A DNA stretch of 64,000 bases from Breviolum minutum Mf 1.05b.01 (GCA_000507305.1 DF239575.1:115744-179743); one strand, 5' to 3'. Counted from the first letter of the stretch, positions 19,137-31,148 are shown. The notes: a model not told the origin generated them from the sequence alone. Numbers and translations are program-made.

Positions 19137-20289
19137 CTGCCAAGAACTGGGAAGATTCCAACAACCCCCATGCCCCAACTGCCGTTATAACCCACCCCTT
19201 CATCCCACCTATCTTGGTAGGGTTTTTACGGGGGAAATTGCGTGAAATTTCCCGTGGAAAAATTGGGACTCCAAACACCGAAAAAAAAGGGACGTCGTTT
19301 TGTTTGCAGTTGTTTTGGGGTGGCGAGAAGCGATGTTACTCTACAGCTGGGTTTTTTGTTGACTTTTTTTTTACACACCTGACCCCCTTGAAACTTGTCA
19401 AACAGAAATTTGTTGAAATCACCTAGTAAATCTTAGTGACCTTTTTGAAGGATGGTGATCCATGACCCTCCCATCCAGGGATCATTTCTTCGTGCTATGA
19501 AACGCCTCGGAAATGGTTGGAAAACAAAGAAAGGTCAAGAACTCTTCTCCGATTTTGGGTGATGTGAATTCCCGAGCGAGTGAAAGAGGTCTGGTGAGAC
19601 AAAAACAGCAAAAACATTGCCATCTGGAAATGGTGGATTTTTTCTTTTTCCTGCGACTTTTGCGACTCGGATTTTTGGGGAGGGTTTTTTAAACGAAGAG
19701 GGAAACCGACAGGCCAATGTCTGTATAGGGAAACCGATTTTTCATGTCCAAACATAGCGGAAAACCCAAGGGTTGGGAAGTTTCCTTTAAAAACGAGTTT
19801 GGAGCATGATCAAAAACTCTTCATTTACAGGTGGCTCTTTCCAATGGCAGTGTGGAAGAAATCTTCACCATGGAATACTGATGTTGCTTCATATGTATCC
19901 TTACTACATTGGCTTCTTACAAATCCTTACCAAAAAATGCCTACAGGGAGACTTCCTATATAAACACTGGAATCAAAAAAAAATCACCCCCCCAGAACAA
20001 AAAATCATCCAACATTTCATATAATTTGAATTCCGATGCCACTTTCTTTGGGTTTTTTTCCTCCCCGAAGTTTTGGGGTCAAAACTCTTGGAGAGAAACG
20101 GGACCCCAAAAGGAGAGGTTTGGAGACCCAAACTGGACCTCCTTGGGGTCTTCGGCGCCACGTTCGGTGCAAGGACACCAGCCTCAGGGATGTGACGTTA
20201 ATGGCATAGAACTCTCCTGGAACTCCAGTCCGGACCAGTTGGACCTATGGATATTTCGTCAAACCAACCATTTCCTACTGTCTTTGATA

Positions 20290-20390
20290 CTGTTGATGGC
20301 TGAAATCTTGCACCACCTGGGATGTATAAAACCTTGTAAATAATGGGATATACCCCCTATCAACTGGTGCAGGATTTCTTCTGTCAACAG
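20290..20390 (+). mobile_element. Family E fold-back element, copy 1
   Basis: Left end TGTTGATGGCTGAAATCTTG, right end CAGGATTTCTTCTGTCAACA. The interior has TATAAAACCTTGTAAATAAT. Confidence 0.65.
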
Positions 20391-20969
20391 TATGTCAAGA
20401 TCTGGTGGAAGCATCCAAATGTTGAAACAACCATTTATAAATAACTTGCACCCTTCACTATAGATAGCAAATAGATAGTAATTTACGTGACTAATTGAGA
20501 TAAGGGAAGATGCACCTGGATGATTTTTACATACAAGGGATTTACTACTCCGCATAGAACTAGATTCAGTAAATTTTTACAATCCCCTTTTTTGACCCCA
20601 ACAACTAGTTTGTTTCTGCTTTTCACTGCTCAAGATGTCGAAATATATGTCGACAATCATCAAATTGTCGAATTCTCAGCGAGGTGTTACTCCAACAGTC
20701 CACCCCCCAAAAGTACCCAAAAAGGGGTGAACAATTCTCATCTACACAAAAAACAATGTTGGAACAAAAAAATTCAACCAAAGAAGTTCCACCCATAAAA
20801 TCTGGAGAAAAATAGCAGCTTCGTGAATGTTCAATTGGAAAGGCATTTTTTGTTTGAGTTTTCTCCAGTTGTGATTCGCTACCAGTATACTGACAGAGAC
20901 TAATCACTTACTTTCATCGCAGTTTTTGAAGCTTCAACAATTGGGAAGTAAACAAAAACATCACCATAT

Positions 20970-21069
20970 TGTTGATGGAAGAAATCCTGCACCACTTGAC
21001 ATGTACAAAACCCTGTAAATAATGGTAGATTCTCCATTTCAACTGGTGCAGGCTTTCTTCCATCAACCG
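20970..21069 (+). mobile_element. Family E fold-back element, copy 2
   Basis: Left end TGTTGATGGAAGAAATCCTG, right end CAGGCTTTCTTCCATCAAC. It is close to copy 1 and in the same orientation. Confidence 0.7.
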
Positions 21070-22020
21070 TATTTTGAAGATTCGTCAGACATTTCCCTTG
21101 AAAAGCAATGTAAAGAAGATATGTTCAACATGAAACCAAAAAACTCGCTCCAAGTGGTGAACCCGTTTTTTCTCACCCCCAAAACTGGGTCTTTTTTGGA
21201 CAAAGCCACTGATGCATCCACACCACCTAGGGTGGTAAAACCCAATGCAAATGGAAGACACACACAGCCACACAGCTTTTTGCGGGGGTTCAAGGTGGCG
21301 AAAAAACATTAACATAGACAAAACAACCGCTGGAACGGTTGGCAAAAAGTGGATGCACAGTTACTGTAATGGGACCGCGTCCAGGAATCCTGGAAGGGCT
21401 CCGTAACATGTTCATCACCTATTTAAGTTGATTCATGGAACACCCATTAAAAAAATCCAAGATCATCAAGCTCCTAGCCCCCGAAACCAATTCGGAAAAA
21501 AATCAAACGTTTGTCAGATGTGTTGATCGAAAGGGAAAAAGGGGTTCATAGCATTTCATAGCCCCCTTCATATTGAAGGGATTTGATGAGTAACCCCCAA
21601 GCTCCGAAATGCTGTGAAATCCCAGCAGCTGCTAGTTGTTTCTGAATTTTTTGGGGTTTGGCCCCTCTTTAACAAGGGACGACCTTCCATTTTTTATGCT
21701 TCGGATCCAAAACAAAGAGCCTTTTTTTGTGCAAAGTCCTCACCCTCTTTGTAGGAAAATCCCCTTACTGGGTGGGGGGGCAGATCAACAAAAATACATG
21801 GAAACGCTTTAGGTCCCACCAAAAACACCAAGACACCAAAAAGTTTCCCTGAAAAAAAGAATCACCTCTTGAAATTCGAAACTAATCTCCTTTCTCCAAA
21901 AAAAAAATGGTTGCAAATTAATTTTTCCTATACTAAAACAACAAAAACCCCTACCTTTTCTTGGGGGGGTTGGTTTTCCAACCCAACCCAACACTCATCA
22001 TCATCCAACAATCTGTGGGT
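21070..22020. other. Non-coding, no supported feature
   Basis: I see no exon with both splice sites, and no known element apart from short fragments. AGTGGTGAACCCG and similar pieces do not align into a full family copy. Confidence 0.4.
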
Positions 22021-22027
22021 GTTTTTC

Positions 22028-22109
22028 ATGCCAAGGTGCCGGCGCTGGAGTCTTCACGCTCCGATAAGGGACGGTTCATGAAGGTGAAGCAAAAGCCTGC
22101 GGCAAACGG
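22028..22109 (+). CDS. Exon candidate, unknown protein
   Basis: After ATGCCAAG, a frame open to a TGA at about 22107 encodes VPALESSRSDKGRFMKVKQK and PAANG. It is locally GC-rich compared with its surroundings and has protein-like composition, so it may be a terminal exon on the plus strand. No domain is recognised and no partner exon was found. Confidence 0.3.
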
Positions 22110-22809
22110 ATGACGTTGGGTGAGGCATGGATGGCTGCTGACCTTTTAACAACCAAAGGTTGGTACCCCTCCTTCGGGAAGGATTTTCTAACATGGGACC
22201 CACCAAAAAAAACGGGGAGGCAGGAAAATCATCGACTCAAAATGGGCCGAAACCAACCCCAAAAAGAGTTCGGATCGTTTTCCAACAATCCATCGGCGGG
22301 TGATTTTCAACTGGGAAAATTGGTGGTTTGGGGCCCGGTGGTTTGGGGCCCTTTAGGGGTGCCCCGAAGTAACAATCCATTTCATAATTGGATCCTAATA
22401 GTCCAAACCACCACTGTACCAGGAAAACTGAGATTTCATAACTTGGAAATGACACATCATGTAACTGTGAGCGATGTTTAAAAATTTACCATGGATGGGT
22501 TGCTGCAGATTGAAGTTTGGTGCAGTGGATTTTAGTATGGCAAAAAAAACTGACTTTCAGAGTCAACACGAACACTTTTACACATGGGTTCATTTTTGAT
22601 CACTGCTCACATATGTATCATCCTCCTACATAGAAATAGACAACCTTTGGTTCATTTCTCATAGCTGTATGTACACAACCAAATTTTGGAGGGTTTTCCT
22701 GCACATTCAACAACCCAAAAAGGACAACCCAACAAAAACACCTTCATTCGATGACACTTGGTTTTATAGGGATCTCTTTTTCGTGCCTTACCATAATCCC
22801 GTAGTATAC

Positions 22810-22959
22810 CTGGGTAGTTTGTCATCACCAAGGTCAACTGGCACTTTTGAGTCGATGATTTTCCCAACTTCCCCGTTTGGCGGGTCCTTCCAAAAGGAGG
22901 GTGTTTCATCATCCCATCCAACAAACCAAGGGACGTACACGTGGATAATGGCGCTTGAA
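22810..22959 (-). CDS. Internal exon, unknown protein
   Basis: The minus strand has a CTGCGCAG acceptor and a CCCAG|GTATAC donor around 150 bases with one open frame. The peptide is acidic and aromatic: IHVYVPWFVGWDDETPSFWK, then DPPNGEVGKIIDSKVPVDL. It looks like part of a folded domain, but I cannot name it. The nearest minus-strand coding evidence is an OTU-like ORF about 3.5 kb upstream; a link is not shown. Confidence 0.45.
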
Positions 22960-22999
22960 CTGCGCAGCCACACCCACGCACGACAAGCACGGCACGCCG

Positions 23000-23985
23000 G
23001 AGGTATGAAACGCCAAAGTGCCACTGACTTCGCCATCATTCTCCTGGGATGATGGGTGCTGGGCAAGGTGCACAATGAGTTGATGAAAGGATGACTAAGA
23101 TGTGCGCCTAAATCGAACCCTTGGGAAATCGCTCCAAGTCGCTTCCTGATTACTTGAATTCGGAGATTTGATCGAAGCCAACCATTCAGTTTTTAGTCGG
23201 GGCTGGGTGTTGCTAGTTTTAGGGAGGGTATCTATAGATAACAACTTTAGGATGCATACTGTGTGGGGATATCCAAATATGACGAATTAATTGAAATGTC
23301 CAATGCTATTCTTGCATCTAAATCAGTATGTCTGCGTGAGGTTATATATGCCTCGAGGAATCCAAAATGCGTCAGCTGAAAATCTGTCGGACAAGCGGCT
23401 CATGTTGACAAGTGAAAAGGAAAGCCTCCATAAGAATCAAAGGGTGGAAGCATTTCGACACTTTTTGTTGGGTGAAGGATTCTCAACTTTTAATTGAACA
23501 CCTTCTTTAGGGTGAGGTCGTGTGATGTCGCGATGATACCACTCAAATATCTCCGGTAATTTGCTGAAACCTGACACTATATCTATACAAAGCGAGGTTT
23601 TTGTAGATACCTCTCCCTTGTCTTCCAAAACAACCAACAACTACATTTTTCCCCCCCCCCCCAAATAAAAAAACGATCCCCAAGCTCCTCCTGCACCACC
23701 TTCTTCAGCATCTCATGTGTAGCCATCATGGCACGGCACCTCAAGAAGGAAATCGTCAAAAAATATAGGTGTTGTCAGTCTTCAGTCCCCTCCCCACCCT
23801 TCCAAACAAAAAAAAATCGGAAAACAGAAACCAAAAACCAACCTTTTCCAAAAACAACCAACAACCCTACAACAGCAAACCTAAAATTAGAACACTAATA
23901 ACAGCCATTGGTATAACAACCACAAACATTATGGACGGGCTATAACAACAGACCTTATAACAGCCATTGTATAACAACCAACCTT
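23000..23985. other. Non-coding stretch
   Basis: No exon is supported. The right part contains repeated TATAACAACCAACC and CAGCCATTGTATAACAACC motifs (about 23880-24110). Confidence 0.45.
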
Positions 23986-23987
23986 TT

Positions 23988-24085
23988 CTAGTTGGTGGTT
24001 TCAACCCATTTGAAAAATATTAGTCAAATTGGATCATGTCCCCAACTAGGGATGAAAATAAAAAATATTTGAAACCACCACCTAG
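23988..24085 (+). mobile_element. Family A fold-back element, copy 11 (best preserved)
   Basis: This copy is 98 bp, with CTAGTTGGTGGTTTCAACCC at the left and TTTGAAACCACCACCTAG at the right. Read as an intron, it would start with GT two bases in and end with AG. Confidence 0.75.
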
Positions 24086-24119
24086 CCATTGTATAACAAC
24101 CAACCTTAAAAAAAAATTG

Positions 24120-24245
24120 CGTCAATGCCCTCAAATTTTGGGCTCCCAGGCTCCGCATCGCCGCTGCGTCCCGCCCGGCCGACGCTCGGGGAGTCGGCTT
24201 TCCCTTGGCCTAGCCAGACCACCTGAAGGGGGAAACTGCCAGGGA
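24120..24245. other. GC-rich patch, exon candidate of unresolved strand
   Basis: After a GGGCTCCCAG acceptor-like site there is a GC-rich stretch (CGCATCGCCGCTGCGTCCCG and onward) unlike the AT-rich flanks. More than one frame is open for a while, so I assign no product. Confidence 0.25.
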
Positions 24246-24659
24246 ACTCGTTTTTTTCAGGGAGGTTTGGAACTTTTCCCCCCTAAAAATGGCGGAAAAA
24301 AATGGGGGGGGGAATGAAAAAAACCAAACCATTGACTTAAATGTTGCTGGTATAATTTTTTGAAGGATTCCCAGAAAAAAAATACAATCCTTAAATGTTG
24401 CTGGTCATTTCTTTGAAGGATTTCCTGACAATAATTCATCCATTGTTTGGGTAAAAAAACACGTTCAAACAGCACTTCTGAGAGGATGCGCAAGGTGGTC
24501 CTGTTATGGACTTCGAAGTGGAGAATGGGAGGCGCCCACTTTTCAAGTTTGGGCCATTTTCCGCTGAACCAATGACTATTGGGAGAAAGGGTATTAGGGA
24601 TAATCTTCCCTGAATTTTTCGGTGAAAAATCTTTAAAATAAATGACGTTCCATCCATGT

Positions 24660-24845
24660 CTCACCCCTCCTTTTGACCATCACCGCCCCCATCTGCCGCA
24701 AGAAGCACGATGAAATCCGCCGTGGCATCTTCAGCTGCTGAAGCAAAGGCACTGGTGAAGATAGTGCCCGCATCCTGCGGCAGGTTTTCACAGGGCGAAA
24801 GAAGGCCAATCCATCCATCAAAATGTGGAGATCTATTCACTAGAA
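24660..24845 (-). other. Exon candidate
   Basis: The minus strand encodes CENLPQDAGTIFTSAFASAA and an acidic Ala-rich tail. The PQDAGTIF...FASAA spacing weakly recalls the helical repeats of the gene at 31-46 kb. Splice sites are unclear. Confidence 0.2.
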
Positions 24846-24944
24846 ATTGATGGAAGAAATCCTGCAACAATAAGTAGTTTATCATATCCCATTGTTTACA
24901 AGGTTTTATACATCCCAGGTGGTGCAGGATTTCTTCCATCAAGA
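24846..24944 (-). mobile_element. Family E fold-back element, copy 3
   Basis: ATTGATGGAAGAAATCCTGC at the left and GCAGGATTTCTTCCATCAA at the right. The interior is inverted relative to copies 1 and 2 (ACAAGGTTTTATACATCCCA). Confidence 0.7.
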
Positions 24945-25399
24945 GTGTGATCCCAAATAATGTTGGTTGGAAATTTAAACTCGCCCCGAATGGATATAAC
25001 GAAACATGGTCCCAAAGTTGTATAGACCTATGTTACGGTCCCCTTTGCAAAGTTTGAGAAACGGGCATTAAAAAAGGTACATTCATGGTACACCAACGAA
25101 TGTTTTGGGGGTGGGTTTTTGATGTGCACCCCCGAATTTGTCAACATTAAATACCATAAAAAAATGAGTCGCTCAAAAAATCTTCTACCAAAAAACAGAT
25201 GAAACATTTTGCGAGGTTTATGTCCTCCGCCTAACCATCCACATACAAACAGGTACGGCATAGATTACCCCATGAGTTTATGTCAGGCCCCCGCTCTCAA
25301 GAGTGGATGTTTCAAACTTCCCCTGTGCTTCAGCGCGTGGGTCAGTTGAGTTTTTTTGGAACCGGGAAAAAACGGAGAAAAAACACGAAAGAAAACATA

Positions 25400-25513
25400 C
25401 CAGTTGGTGGTTGAACCAACCCCATCTTCAAAAAAAATTATGCTTGTCGAATTGGATCATTTTCCCACGGATTCGGGCGAAATTAAAAAATATTTGAAAA
25501 AACAAGCACCTAG
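25400..25513 (+). mobile_element. Family A fold-back element, copy 12
   Basis: CCAGTTGGTGGTTGAACC to AAAAACAAGCACCTAG, with the core CGAATTGGATCATTTTCCC. Confidence 0.6.
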
Positions 25514-25532
25514 TTATCATATGCAATGCTAG

Positions 25533-26250
25533 ATGATGGCTGGGAAGTTCTACCGGCCAGGAGGGACGACTCACACGCAGCAACATGAGAAAAGAGGTCA
25601 AAGCAGGTCCGAGCGGTACGATAACTCACACGTCATAGAGGTTCCTCCAAGCATTTCTTTAGCCAGTGCAGAGTTCGACTTCGCGCTTCACACTGGTGTC
25701 GCAAAAAATCCCCGGAGGACTGAGCCGGGTCCCATCTACACGAATTCAACACCGCGGTGTTCAAACGAAACCCTCCGTGGACTCCGATTCGCTCAGGGAC
25801 CACGACTCGAACGAGTCCGTCGGCGGGTCCCCTTGGAACGAAGTCAAGTACTGGAGGTTCCAGTACACGTAGTGACTTCCTCAAAAGCGAACGCGAGCCT
25901 CCACTTCTTGCACTTCCAAGTGTCCACGTGTTGTAAGATAGATGCGAGAGGGCTTTTGGAGCACACCTGTCTGCTCGGGGCATATGCTGTGCCACGTCTT
26001 GGCCACACTCAGTGCAAGTCACTGTGGCCCTCCTTGTGTTTGGCACTCTCGACGCTAGGGGTGTCTATTGGAATCTCGTTGAGATTCTCCGCGTCAAGCA
26101 AGCTGGCAAAAGGAGGCATTGCACATGTGGAATCAGCATCACTGTGGCCCTAGTTGTGTCTGCCACTACCGACGCTAGGGGCGTCTATTGGCATCTCGTT
26201 GGGATTCACCGTGTCAAGCAAGCAAGGAAAAGGAGGGTTATGAAATAGAG
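25533..26250. other. GC-richer block, possible coding relic
   Basis: Base composition is clearly higher in G+C than the flanks, and several frames are open on both strands. One plus-strand frame encodes SLRDHDSNESVGGSPWNEVK, which looks protein-like. I cannot assign a family. It borders the OTU-like ORF and may belong to the same decayed element. Confidence 0.25.
26018..26238 (+). repeat. ~118-bp tandem pair
   Basis: Two copies share CACTGTGGCCCT, then GACGCTAGGGG, GTCTATTGG, ATCTCGTTG and GTCAAGCAAGC. The spacing keeps the reading frame. Confidence 0.7.
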
Positions 26251-26410
26251 TCTACATGAACTTCTTGCAACACAACCTCTGGCATTGTGGACGCATTAAA
26301 TAGGTGAACTGCTCTGGGTGGCGGTTAGGATAGTAGGAGATTTGCCATGTGAGGACTTGTTGGCATCCGTCCCAGTCAGCAGGCCGAATGCAAGGAAACT
26401 GGGGTAGACC

Positions 26411-26809
26411 TCATCCACGTTTGCCAGGCGACCAGCACTCAAAGTGCCCTGTTGCATCTGTGCTTGCATGTGTGTATAGAAGACAAGGGATCTCAACCCG
26501 AAAACTTGAGGTGTACTGAGAAAAGTGCAAGGTGGCTGGGAAGCGCCCCTGATAAGCTTGTACTGTGGCATTCACATGCCACTCTGACGTCAAGGCACCT
26601 TCTCGAATGTCATCTGCGTCGGTTGTAGCAGGGTGATCATGATGTTCCAACAACCAAGAAGCCACGACATTGCGAGCATGTTCGGGTGAGCCAACTTCGG
26701 GCGCAAGGGCCAGCCAAAAACAATCGCCAGCACCTGCGTTTGGGGCTGGCTCAAACGACCAACCCTCCCACGCAAGACCATAGCCATAGTTCGACGGCAC
26801 ACTGGGCAA
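26411..26809 (-). CDS. OTU-like cysteine protease domain (partial)
   Basis: A 132-codon minus-strand frame with no ATG at its start is probably an internal exon or a relic. It has GAGDCFWLALAPEVG, followed by ARNVVASWLLEHH, EWHVNATVQAYQGRFPATL and a late DATGHFECW. This is the order of the OTU superfamily: a GDC/GNC-F nucleophile motif, a helix, a Trp-x-x-x-x-x-Ala/Val helix, and a C-terminal His followed by an aromatic residue. OTU proteases cleave ubiquitin chains and also occur in mobile elements and viruses. The residue corresponding to the Asp of the usual DGxC motif appears to be Ala here, so activity is doubtful. The family call is by motif order only. Confidence 0.45.
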   Translation of the reverse strand: MPSVPSNYGYGLAWEGWSFEPAPNAGAGDCFWLALAPEVGSPEHARNVVASWLLEHHDHPATTDADDIREGALTSEWHVNATVQAYQGRFPATLHFSQYTSSFRVEIPCLLYTHASTDATGHFECWSPGKRG

Positions 26810-27009
26810 AACTTGTGGGCTTGTTGCTTCTTCTGGAAACGACGGGTGAGAAATCCAAATGTCGTCCTCGTTCAGGTTCCCAGCACAATTCTTACATGCG
26901 AGGACCAGAAGGACCAGGAGGACCAGAGGACCAGAAAGCCTAATAATTTTTTTCCAGGGTGATTAATTTTTTTTCCAGTGAACATAATATTTTTTTTCCA
27001 ATGTAATAC

Positions 27010-27075
27010 CTTATCATATCATATGAATGGGATGATCCACACTAAAAGAATGTTGGATCATCCCATTCATTATTG
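27010..27075 (+). repeat. Inverted ATGAATGGGATGATCC repeat
   Basis: ATGAATGGGATGATCC at the left and GGATCATCCCATTCAT at the right form a ~16-bp stem with a short loop. The left arm is related to the TATCATATGAATGG tail that follows two family A elements. Confidence 0.6.
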
Positions 27076-27089
27076 AAACGCCCTAACAT

Positions 27090-27190
27090 TAACATAGTTC
27101 CTGAAAATCAATGGTTGGAAGATAAGATTTCCTTTAAACACATGGCCTATTTTCAGAACTTTTGCTGTTGGTTTCAGGGAGGGGTATCTG
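27090..27190 (-). mobile_element. Family B-like fold-back fragment
   Basis: CATAGTTCCTGAAAATCAAT at the left and GCTGTTGGTTTCAGGGAGG at the right, with GGTTGGAAGATAAG inside. It is diverged. Confidence 0.4.
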
Positions 27191-27652
27191 AAACCACCAC
27201 CCACCACACCACCAACCGCCTACCTCAATCTGACGTGTTCCCACACGTAGGGCATAGCGCCGCGCCACCGTGGTGCGCCGCGCGTTGGTGGTCCACCCTG
27301 CTGGATGGGGACAATACCTCTGGGAAATTTACAGACTCTCTTTCACGCAAACAAAAAGGTGGAGAAAAAAACAAACAAAGGTTTGTGGGTTAGAACTTAG
27401 AACCCAAAAAAAAAGGAAAAGAAGGGCATGACGAATCCAGCTTTGGTTGTTTTTGTTAAAATTCGGGATGTTTAGGGTGACTTCTGGGAATCAGTTTGTT
27501 GCACTTACCACAGCCACTATTCCCACCACGGCCACTCAAAAGCCCGTCCTGAGACTACTCAAAAAAGATGGAATTGGACCATGTGCACCCTGAAAAACGA
27601 TCTCAAAAAAAAACAGAAATCATGAATAAAGTCATGATGAATCATCTACACC

Positions 27653-27750
27653 CTCCCTGAAACTGACATAGTAATGGAACATACCCAGTTTCAACAGGAA
27701 ATACATCTTCAAAGGGTCCATTTTCCAGCCAGCTATGTTAGTACCGGAGT
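27653..27750 (+). mobile_element. Family B fold-back element, copy 4
   Basis: CTCCCTGAAACTGACATAG at the left and GCTATGTTAGTACCGGAG at the right. The interior GGAAATACATCTTCAAAGGG matches copies 1 and 2. Confidence 0.65.
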
Positions 27751-28509
27751 GTACCATGCCTTTTATTTGGAGGAAAATGTTCCAAACCTACAAGCTACAT
27801 ACAGACCCACCCAAAAAAACCATCCAAAGAGGAATGCCTTTCCAACCTCCCCAAGCCGTACACCGCCAACATCTTTAGGTGTACACCCCTTACTTTTGCT
27901 AAATGGTTGTTTTTCATGGTGATTTTATCATGGTAGAATCCGTAAAAAATCACCTGATTCAACAAATCCAAACATGAATCTGCAGGTACCACCCCCCCAC
28001 TTCCAAGCCCCAGTTAACCCCCCTTGCCTGGCATTGCCATTGCTTCTTGAATCTGCCATGGGGTGCCGTCACGGAGCTGCAATTGTTCAAAAAGGGAGTT
28101 CGTGTGTTCATAGCCTCGGCGTTGCGATGATGTGTTGGGCTTGGTGATGATGCTGAGATAATGATTGGTTTTGGGCAAAATTGTTGCTTTTGTTGTTGGT
28201 TGCTAGGGGGGACAGTTAAAGAAATAATAAAACTGGGTGGAATTTTTTGTGGGCCATGATTTGGGTTTTTGGGGCGATTTGTTTGCTGGACGTTTTTTTA
28301 TTTTTTTAGCGGGGAGAAGTAAAAAAACATGATCTTTGTGGGATAATCTTGGGATTTTTTCCTCCTCTGAAACTTCGTCCCCAAAGCTCCCATGGTTTTT
28401 TCGACCAGACCTCTCAAGTCCTGTAGAGATTCAGGACTTGATGAGAGCTTCGAAGCTTCGAACCTCTTCCTGTGGGGTGGCCTTTCCTATAATCTTCCGA
28501 GGTTATTTA

Positions 28510-28558
28510 CAAACAACAACAACAACCACAACAACAACAACAACAACAACAACAACAG

Positions 28559-28612
<54 letters not shown>

Positions 28613-28622
28613 CACAACAACN

Positions 28623-28662
<40 letters not shown>

Positions 28663-28681
28663 GAACAAGAACAAGAACAAG

Positions 28682-28764
<83 letters not shown>

Positions 28765-28780
28765 GAACAACAACAACACC
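28510..28780 (-). repeat. (CAA)n trinucleotide array
   Basis: CAA repeats with inserted GAACAA units and one N at 28622. It is the reverse complement of the GTT array at 13213. Poly-Gln frames here have no gene structure around them. Confidence 0.9.
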
Positions 28781-28789
28781 AAACGATTG

Positions 28790-31140
28790 GTTTTCCCAAA
28801 ATTTGGGCTAAAAGCAAAGCTTCCCAGTTCATGTTTGGAGATTTTTCCAATATCTCAGGAGTTAAAATAGCTCATTGGTCCACTGAAAATTTTGCAGTTT
28901 ACAGTTTATCAAATCTTGGGCTTTTCTTTTGAGAACAGAATCCTTGTTGAAAATGGCCCATATATGACAATCCCTATTGAAGAACTGGCGGTTTTTTGTT
29001 CCATCCCTCCAAAAAACAACCCAAAGCCACTCGCGAACTCGGTGTTTAACCTCCAAATTCAACCTTTGAAAGTGAGGTCATTTTACAGCCAGAGCTACCG
29101 TAGTTGGAAGAGGGCCTTGTTTCCCCCACAAAAGCCAGAAAATTCTGTGAAATTGAAATTTCCACTGAAACTAACCATCGCAAGAGCTAGCAGCTAGATG
29201 AACCATTCGCAAAAAGTGAGGTCAACAAACTCCAAATAATGATAAAAAACATACCTTTTCCACTCTCATCCTTTATCTCCCAGGTCATAACAAATAAAAT
29301 GCCCCTATACCATTCTCCCCACTGTTCTTTCATGGCCCCCCTAACTACCCCCATCAAAGCTACCACGACCAGAAACAAGGGTTTAATGAGGTCTTATTAA
29401 GGGACAATGGTGAGACAATTAATGGAGGTTTTGTAGTCGTGGCCAAAACCCAAACCATGCACTATTTTTCGGACACATCCCTCACAAATTAACCATGCAT
29501 CGTGTTCAAGTTGGATTTTCTTCAGAAGTGGGGTGGGGTATTTCATCATCCCTATACCATTCTCCCCACTGTTCATTCATGGCCACCCCCCTAACTACCC
29601 CCCCCATCATCCCTGTAGAAATTTCATCCCTGTTCCACCCTTCTTGTCACTTTCAACGAGGTGCCAAAGGTGGTCAGGCCCACCTGTCGCAAGCGTCGCT
29701 GATATTCTCCCAGTTCCTGTTGCGAGCCGCGCCCCCGCGGGCGTGGTAAGCCCGTGGTGAAGAGCTCAAACCTCGAGCCGGGTCAACGGAAGGTCACGAC
29801 GTGCTTGGGTTTTTGTTGCTGGAAAAACCCTCCACAAATTGACCAATGACGCCACGATTTATTGCTGAAGGCAGCTTTCAAGTCTGAAAATTTAACGGAA
29901 GACACTCCAAATTTTTGGGATTTTTTGGTTGCTAAGAGAGTGTTTCTTTCAAAACTATCAATTTTTTGTGTCCATAATTTTGGTTTTTTTGCTTGTTCCT
30001 TATTTTCAAAAACTCTAGGCAAATTGCAACTTTAATTCCTACACCTAAATCCTTGGGGCGATTTTCCCAGGGTATTTCCCGAGACGGACGTAAGTGGTGA
30101 TCGGATCACCCCCATTTATAATAAGCCATGGAGTTCGGGCATTTGGAAGGGGAACAACAACCCCCATTTAAGGGACTTACGATCACCATGGTTCTTAACC
30201 ACTTACAAATCCTGGGATGATCCCATGATCCTCCAAGTATAGATACTCTCAACAACTGCCCTTGCCCGACATCTCCTCAGATTTTTTTCCCATTTTGTCC
30301 CTTTCCAATCTTTCCAACCATGGCGCAACTCGTTGCCCATGCGTTGCACTTGACCACGGAGCACCTGGAACCAAGGCAAGGAGGATTCGCTTGGTGTATG
30401 AAATCAATAGGTATGCGTATGTGTATATACATATATATATGGTACGTATATGTTGTGAATATATATATATACACAGTATATGGAATATGGACTGTATACA
30501 GTATATATGCACACATATATATATAATAAATGTATATACAAACAAGTTATGAATATACTTCCAACCAACTGTAGCTAGGCAACCCCAGCTTTTATCAGAA
30601 GCATTCGAAGAATCCAGGAATTTATTGAAACAAGTTTGGAGACTTGAATAGTTTCCTCCGCAAGAACCAATGAGCCACAGTTCTAACAAAGAACAAACTT
30701 TAAACCCCATCAAATACTGTTAATGGACAACATCCTGTCTGAACCAGTTGATATGGTCCATATCCTATGGATTTACACTAGGGGTTTTACACCCTGGAAG
30801 ATTAACATGGAACCCAAAAAATGGAGGTTTGGAAGATGATCTTCCTTTCCAATTAGGTGACTTTAGGGTCCATGTTAATTTTCAGGGGTTTTTTAACCAT
30901 CCTAAAGTGGTGGATCGGATTTGTGTGCATCAAAAAATGGGCCAAGAAAAAAACAATGATAGATGTTTGACCCCCCTACAAATAACTACCAGTTGTGATT
31001 GTGGGGCCTTTTCTTAAGGCTATAGTTTGGTAAGGTGGTACTATCCACATCTCTCACACGCATTTTTTTCGGACCCCTTCCCAAAAAGTCCCGGAAACCA
31101 CGCCCACCCAAATGCCCGCACGTCTACAAACGAACTCAGG
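28790..31140. other. Mostly non-coding; weak exon hints
   Basis: TATA/CATATA microsatellite at 30414-30540. GC-richer patches at about 29660-29760 and 30300-30400 could be short minus-strand exons (for example CSVVKCNAWATSCAMVGK), but I could not fix frame or boundaries. Two CCCTATACCATTCTCCCCAC-bearing segments at ~29300 and ~29550 are a dispersed duplication. Confidence 0.3.
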
Positions 31141-31148
31141 TGGAACAC

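Larger units (their letters stand above)
14004..20832. repeat. Segmental duplication, copy 2
   Basis: This is the direct repeat of 3531-8285. The offset grows from about 10.5 kb at the left to about 12.5 kb at the right, because copy 2 carries extra sequence, mainly between 15.8 and 17.76 kb, plus a family C element at 18506. Confidence 0.85.

Noticed and set aside
30249..30713. Minus-strand 154-codon frame
   Set aside because: It runs through a TA microsatellite; only the GC-richer end could be coding and its frame is uncertain.
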